Shown: piece by piece, positions 14,665-18,169 of the stretch
Numbering within the stretch: the stretch's first letter is position 1
Layout: each line of letters begins with the position of its first letter
The notes under the pieces: model-generated
Seen by the model: the letters and a program-made list of their open reading frames with translations, nothing else
What the model was told of the DNA's origin: nothing
Database searches by the model: none
Translations under genes and position numbers: made by a program
Source of the DNA: Bacteroidota bacterium
GTDB lineage: Bacteria > Bacteroidota > Bacteroidia > Chitinophagales > Chitinophagaceae
Assembly: GCA_023423015.1 (NCBI GenBank)
Contig: JAFAGE010000064.1
Location: forward strand, 1-18,169
Reading direction: 5' to 3'
Length of the DNA: 18,169 nt

Positions 14665-15696
14665 TTAAATAGCTGAAGTGAACTGCCTGAGAAAACGAAT
14701 GTCGTTTTCGCTGAATAAACGAATGTCGTTGATTCCATATTTCAGCATCGCAGGCCTTTCGATTCCCATACCAAAAGCAAATCCGGTGTATTTAGAAGGA
14801 TCGATGTTGCAATTGGAAAGTACTTTCGGATGAATCATCCCGCATCCGAGAATTTCCACCCATCCTGTATGTTTGCATACGCTACAACCTTTACCATGGC
14901 AGATCTGGCAACTGATGTCCATTTCGGCACTTGGCTCAGTGAACGGGAAATAACTGGGACTGAAACGAATCCGGACATCTTCGCCATACATCTCCTGAAC
15001 AAAATAGTACAGCGTTTGTTTCAAGTCGGCGAACGATACGTTTTCGTCGATATATAAACCTTCTATCTGGTGAAAGAAGCAATGAGACCTTGCGCTGATA
15101 GTTTCGTTCCGGTAAACGCGTCCCGGGCACATGATGCGCAGAGGAAGCTTGCCTTTTTCCATTTCGCGTATCTGGATGTTACTTGTATGGGTACGCAGAA
15201 GCCAATCGGGATTCTGGTGGATATAAAATGTATCCTGCATGTCCCGCGCCGGGTGATGTTCCGGCAGATTCAATGCCGTGAAGTTGTGCCAGTCGTCTTC
15301 AATTTCGGGTCCTTCAGCAACGGCAAACCCCAGCCGCTGGAATATTTCGATCACGTTGTTCCGCATCAGGCTGATGGGATGCCTGCTTCCCGGCATAATA
15401 GGATCGGCAGGTAATGTGAGATCATGGCCGGAAGGTTCATCTGCCTGCGTTTCTTCCAGGCTGTTCTTCCAGTTTTCGTATTTCGATTCAGCCAGTTGTT
15501 TGAATTCGTTCAATACCTGGCCAAATTCTTTCTTTTTATCGGCCGGTACATTTTTCATTTCTGAAAACAGGCTTTTGAGAATGCCTTTTGTACCAAGGAA
15601 CCGGATGCGATATGCTTCAAGAGCCTGCGCGCCATCAGGCGTCAGCTGTTCTATTTCACTCCTGTAATTCTCTATCTGCTGCAGCAGTTGTTCCAT
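14665..15696 (-). CDS. pheS: Phenylalanyl-tRNA synthetase alpha subunit
   Basis: A 343-residue class II aminoacyl-tRNA synthetase catalytic subunit that charges tRNA-Phe as an alpha2-beta2 enzyme. A coiled-coil N-terminus (1-85) that contacts tRNA is followed by the catalytic core. Motif 1 is around GSRHPISLMRNNVIEIF (103-119), then EGPEIEDDWHNF (128-139), RTHTSNIQIR (168-177), motif 2 around FFHQIEGLYID (207-217) and motif 3 in GFAFGMGIERPAML (305-318). Inserted before GCGMIHP is a C-x2-C-x4-C-x2-C cluster (C263, C266, C271, C274), a known variant in many bacterial PheS and possibly metal-binding. pheT is not adjacent, which is common in this phylum. It heads an operon with three genes unrelated to translation. 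A TATCTTTG box ends 4 bases before the ATG. Confidence 0.98.
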   Translation of the reverse strand: MEQLLQQIENYRSEIEQLTPDGAQALEAYRIRFLGTKGILKSLFSEMKNVPADKKKEFGQVLNEFKQLAESKYENWKNSLEETQADEPSGHDLTLPADPIMPGSRHPISLMRNNVIEIFQRLGFAVAEGPEIEDDWHNFTALNLPEHHPARDMQDTFYIHQNPDWLLRTHTSNIQIREMEKGKLPLRIMCPGRVYRNETISARSHCFFHQIEGLYIDENVSFADLKQTLYYFVQEMYGEDVRIRFSPSYFPFTEPSAEMDISCQICHGKGCSVCKHTGWVEILGCGMIHPKVLSNCNIDPSKYTGFAFGMGIERPAMLKYGINDIRLFSENDIRFLRQFTSAI

Positions 15697-15700
15697 GCGG

Positions 15701-15708
15701 CAAAGATA
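15701..15708 (-). promoter_or_regulatory. -7 box giving a predicted leaderless pheS transcript
   Basis: Read on the minus strand this is TATCTTTG, an exact TAnnTTTG match, with only CCGC between it and the pheS ATG at 15696. Using the usual position of this element relative to the start of transcription, the mRNA would begin at or within a base or two of the start codon. A matching -33 element is not obvious. Confidence 0.6.
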
Positions 15709-15719
15709 GGGAGATGCAA

Positions 15720-15727
15720 TACATTTG
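15720..15727 (+). promoter_or_regulatory. -7 box giving a predicted leaderless arginase-fold transcript
   Basis: TACATTTG is an exact TAnnTTTG match with only CACC between it and the ATG at 15732. The spacing mirrors the pheS box on the other strand, and the two boxes are 11 bases apart. Transcription would start at about the first base of the start codon. Confidence 0.6.
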
Positions 15728-15731
15728 CACC

Positions 15732-16868
15732 ATGCCCGATAACCTACACATTGCCGACTTTCTTGCTCCTATAAAACTTGCGGTAATTGCCAACGACGAT
15801 CCTTATCATGACGGACAACTCGGTCGTCTTGTACATGTGTACGAAACAGAATTTCCAGATCTCAACGAGGCAGATATTGTAATTGTGGGCTGTGCCGATC
15901 AGCGAGGTTCCGGTCCATTTAAAACCAGCTATTCTACCGATCTCGTCCGTCACGAATTGTATCGCATGTACCAGTGGCACGATCAGTTCAATATCGCCGA
16001 CATCGGTAATATTGTACAGGGTGCTTCCCTCACCGATACGTATGCCGCACTAAAAACGATATGCAAGGAAATCCAGGCGTTGAATAAGCCTTTAATCATT
16101 ATTGGCGGCTCGCACGACCTTACACTTTCACAGTATTATGCTTTTGCCGACACCCAGAGAATTATTGAAGCAGTGTGTGTAGATGCCCTTATCGACCTGG
16201 ATACAAACTCGCCGTCACCTGCAGATCATTTCTTAATGGAAATACTTACCGGCGAGCCGAATTTTATCAGGCATTACAATCATATCGGTTTCCAGAGCTA
16301 CTATGTGCATCCGCATATGCTCGAAACGCTTGATAAGCTGCGGTTCGATTGTTACCGCGTGGGCAAAGTGCGGGAGAATATCGAAGAGATGGAACCTGTG
16401 ATTCGCCATGCTGAGCTTTTCAGTTTCGACATCAGTGCAATTGCGAACGCCTATGCCCCGGCAAATCGCGTTTCGCCAAACGGATTTACCGGCGACGAGG
16501 CCTGCGCGCTTTTCAGGTATGCAGGTATGAGCGCTGTAACGACTTCTATCGGAATATATGGGTATGAATCACTGAACGACAAAGAAAATCTTACTGCCAA
16601 ACAGATCGCACAGATGTTGTGGTATTATATCGAAGGAAGAAGTCGTGGCAGAAGGGAAGCAGGCATGACAGAAAAGGAAGCATTTAACGAATACCATACT
16701 GCTTTTGCAGAAGTAGCTACCACATTCCTGCAAAGTAAACGTACGGGCCGCTGGTGGATGCAGCTGCCGGATAAACAATACATCGCCTGTTCTTACAACG
16801 ACTACGTTCAGGCAAGCACTAATGAAATTCCTGAACGCTGGCTTCGTGCACAGGAGAGAAGCGTATGA
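15732..16868 (+). CDS. Degenerate arginase/agmatinase-fold protein (annotated formimidoylglutamase in relatives)
   Basis: A 378-residue protein of the ureohydrolase fold. The three metal-binding signatures are recognisable but altered. IIIGGSHDLTLS (122-133) stands for GGDHS and keeps H128. VDALIDLD (150-157) stands for DAHxDxx, keeping D151 and D155 but with Leu153 for the bridging His. SFDISAIANAYAPA (231-244) stands for SxDxDxxDP, keeping D233 but with Ser235 for Asp. Two of six Mn ligands are therefore gone and arginase/agmatinase-type catalysis is unlikely. A C-terminal extension (about 290-378: WYYIEGRSRGR, TGRWWMQLP, CSYNDYVQA, NEIPERW) is not part of normal arginases. I recall similar proteins across Bacteroidota labelled formimidoylglutamase, with the same losses. 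ATG 15732 is chosen over the frame start at 15588, which lies inside pheS antisense. dacB follows after one base. Role unknown. Confidence 0.85.
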   Translation: MPDNLHIADFLAPIKLAVIANDDPYHDGQLGRLVHVYETEFPDLNEADIVIVGCADQRGSGPFKTSYSTDLVRHELYRMYQWHDQFNIADIGNIVQGASLTDTYAALKTICKEIQALNKPLIIIGGSHDLTLSQYYAFADTQRIIEAVCVDALIDLDTNSPSPADHFLMEILTGEPNFIRHYNHIGFQSYYVHPHMLETLDKLRFDCYRVGKVRENIEEMEPVIRHAELFSFDISAIANAYAPANRVSPNGFTGDEACALFRYAGMSAVTTSIGIYGYESLNDKENLTAKQIAQMLWYYIEGRSRGRREAGMTEKEAFNEYHTAFAEVATTFLQSKRTGRWWMQLPDKQYIACSYNDYVQASTNEIPERWLRAQERSV

Positions 16869-16869
16869 T

Positions 16870-18169
16870 ATGAAGGTTTTAATATTGTATATCCTGCCAT
16901 CACTGCTTTTTGTTTCTGCTTCGGCACAGACTACTGGTCCCGGCAATGATGCATTGAGAACATTGTTGAAAGACACCCTGTTAAAGCATGCTCACGTAGG
17001 CATCAGCATATATGATCCCTTGGCTAAAAAGCAGGTATTCGATTACAATGGCGATAAATATTTCGTTCCCGCGTCCAATGTTAAAATCATCACCACCTAC
17101 GCATCACTGAAATATCTTAAACATCTGCTCACAGGTTTGAGATATTATGAAAACGATACGGCAGTATATATTCTGCCCACCGGTGATCCTACACTGCTGC
17201 ACCGCGATTTTCCAAAACAACCGGTGATTGACTTTTTAAAAGCCCAACGTAAAAAGATATATCTCGTCGATCATCACTGGCAGGATCGTGAATTGGGAAA
17301 AGGCTGGTCGTGGGATGATTTTTCAGACGAATACATGACCGAGCGTAATCTGCTGCCTGTATATGGAAACGTTCTCCGCTGGGTTCAGGAAAAAGTTGCC
17401 GGAAGTGATACGGACCCCGAACAATCTATGTCGGTGTATTCAGACCCGGAGGTAAACTGGAAAGTGGGCTTCGAGCCAAACCCCGAAGAGCCGAAGTTCC
17501 AGGTAAAACGTGACCGGTTGAATAACGTATTTACAATCAGCGAAGGCCCGGAAGATAAAAAGGAACTTTATGTTCCATTTATTACGAACGGAACATCTAC
17601 TGCTGTTGAATTATTGGCGGATACAGTTCACAAGAACATTACCATCAACAACAATTTTGTAGTAACAGATCCGCAGAAAAAGTCGATAGGCACGCAACCG
17701 CTGGATTCCGTGCTCCGGCCGATGATGTACCGAAGTGATAATTTTATGGCAGAGCAATTGCTCCTGATGGTTTCTGAAGAAAAATTCGGTGTACTTGATG
17801 TAGAGATGCTTATCGATTCAATTTTGAACACAGACCTCGCCTGGTTACCTCAGAAGCCCGTGTGGGTTGATGGCAGCGGCCTCAGCAGGTATAATTTGTT
17901 TTCTCCCCGCGATTTTGTCGTTTTGCTCGATAGCATGCGGATTCAATTTGGCATCGAACGATTAAAAACAATTTTCCCCACGGGAGACTCGGGTACTCTT
18001 CGCGGCTATTTTAAAGGCGAACCCAGGCCCACAGGAAAAGCCCGTTCGACCAATGTTGTGCTTTACGCTAAAACAGGTAGTATGTCGGGTGTTACCGCAC
18101 TGAGCGGCTACATGTATACAAGGAGTAAACGCCTGCTTGTGTTTTCGATAATTGTGAACAACTTCAATG
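16870..18169 (+). CDS. dacB: D-alanyl-D-alanine carboxypeptidase, PBP4/peptidase S13 family (3' end cut off)
   Basis: 433 residues are visible and the frame is open to the right edge. A signal peptide (MKVLILYILPSLLFVSASAQ) sends it to the periplasm, where the family trims or cleaves peptidoglycan cross-links. The three penicillin-binding motifs are intact: SxxK with S69 and K72 in VPASNVKIIT, SxN as S289-D290-N291 in YRSDNFMAEQL, and KTG as K401-T402-G403 in AKTGSMSG. The S13 hallmark DGSGLSRYNLFSPRD is at 334-348. Spacing between SxxK and SxN is about 220 residues, a little less than in E. coli PBP4, so the inserted domains are present but compact. Since the KTG motif is passed, only a short C-terminal piece is missing. 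Its ATG is one base after the arginase-fold stop, and AGGAG lies at 16852-16856, so the two are co-transcribed. Confidence 0.95.
   Translation, partial: MKVLILYILPSLLFVSASAQTTGPGNDALRTLLKDTLLKHAHVGISIYDPLAKKQVFDYNGDKYFVPASNVKIITTYASLKYLKHLLTGLRYYENDTAVYILPTGDPTLLHRDFPKQPVIDFLKAQRKKIYLVDHHWQDRELGKGWSWDDFSDEYMTERNLLPVYGNVLRWVQEKVAGSDTDPEQSMSVYSDPEVNWKVGFEPNPEEPKFQVKRDRLNNVFTISEGPEDKKELYVPFITNGTSTAVELLADTVHKNITINNNFVVTDPQKKSIGTQPLDSVLRPMMYRSDNFMAEQLLLMVSEEKFGVLDVEMLIDSILNTDLAWLPQKPVWVDGSGLSRYNLFSPRDFVVLLDSMRIQFGIERLKTIFPTGDSGTLRGYFKGEPRPTGKARSTNVVLYAKTGSMSGVTALSGYMYTRSKRLLVFSIIVNNFN

Noticed and set aside
14664..14738. ATG at 14738 as start of the hydroxyacyl-CoA dehydrogenase
   Set aside because: It lies 74 bases inside pheS and adds residues not found in the family; TTG at 14663 gives the standard length.
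14865..14915. Cysteine cluster in PheS as a possible inserted foreign zinc domain
   Set aside because: Many bacterial PheS proteins carry the same C-x2-C-x4-C-x2-C insert at this site, so it is a known variant.
15588..15731. Upstream in-frame extension of the arginase-fold protein to 15588
   Set aside because: It would overlap pheS on the other strand and add 48 residues with no family counterpart; the TAnnTTTG box and the normal N-terminus favour 15732.
1..18169. Search for CRISPR arrays, IS elements, phage genes, toxin-antitoxin pairs, tRNA or rRNA genes
   Set aside because: No regularly spaced repeats, transposase or integrase motifs, small paired toxin/antitoxin ORFs or RNA-gene signatures were seen.

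Overview
The window looks like an ordinary stretch of chromosome from a member of the Bacteroidota, probably Chitinophagia/Chitinophagaceae-like. This is inference: no rRNA or marker set is present. Supporting signs are a PorT-type outer-membrane barrel, a carboxypeptidase-regulatory-domain secreted protein, signal peptides ending in FAQ, FSQ or SAQ, few Shine-Dalgarno sequences, and several TAnnTTTG boxes (the Bacteroidota -7 promoter element) close to start codons. GC content appears moderate. I see no tRNA, rRNA, CRISPR, IS element, integrase or phage gene. Coding density is high and no gene-free stretch exceeds 300 bases.

Layout. (a) 1-2285, minus strand: an orphan six-TM sensor histidine kinase followed by a secreted outer-membrane beta-barrel protein that runs off the left edge. 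(b) 2377-2925, plus: a small secreted protein built from two copies of a Cys-Cys motif module. (c) 2931-5876, minus: a three-gene operon with 3-nt gaps, made of a sodium:solute symporter, a 61-residue two-TM protein and an AI-2E-family transporter. (d) 6006-6887, plus: a eukaryote-type myo-inositol oxygenase, divergent from the symporter. (e) 6938-8293, minus: a secreted protein with two DUF1080 (3-keto-glycoside hydrolase-type) domains. (f) 8442-10505, plus: an OmpR-type response regulator and histidine kinase. They lie in the same reading frame, separated only by a TGA stop, and the kinase starts at TTG. (g) 10762-11706, plus: a solitary LpxD-like acyltransferase. (h) 11709-15696, minus: an operon of pheS, a 3-hydroxyacyl-CoA dehydrogenase (TTG start), an extended SDR and a secreted CarboxypepD_reg protein, with 1-nt, 17-nt-overlap and 4-nt-overlap junctions. 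(i) 15732-18169, plus: a degenerate arginase-fold protein and a PBP4-type D-alanyl-D-alanine carboxypeptidase (dacB) that runs off the right edge.

How the genes may work together. The divergent symporter and inositol oxygenase, with the DUF1080 protein next door, suggest a small module for taking up and oxidising inositol or inositol-containing glycosides to D-glucuronate. The downstream uronate genes are not in this window, so the link rests on position only. The most unusual items are the arginase-fold protein that has lost at least two of six metal ligands, the paired near-leaderless promoters between it and pheS, the small membrane protein inside the symporter operon, the duplicated Cys-Cys protein, and the in-frame regulator/kinase junction. 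I do not see a clearly new multi-gene defence or mobile system.
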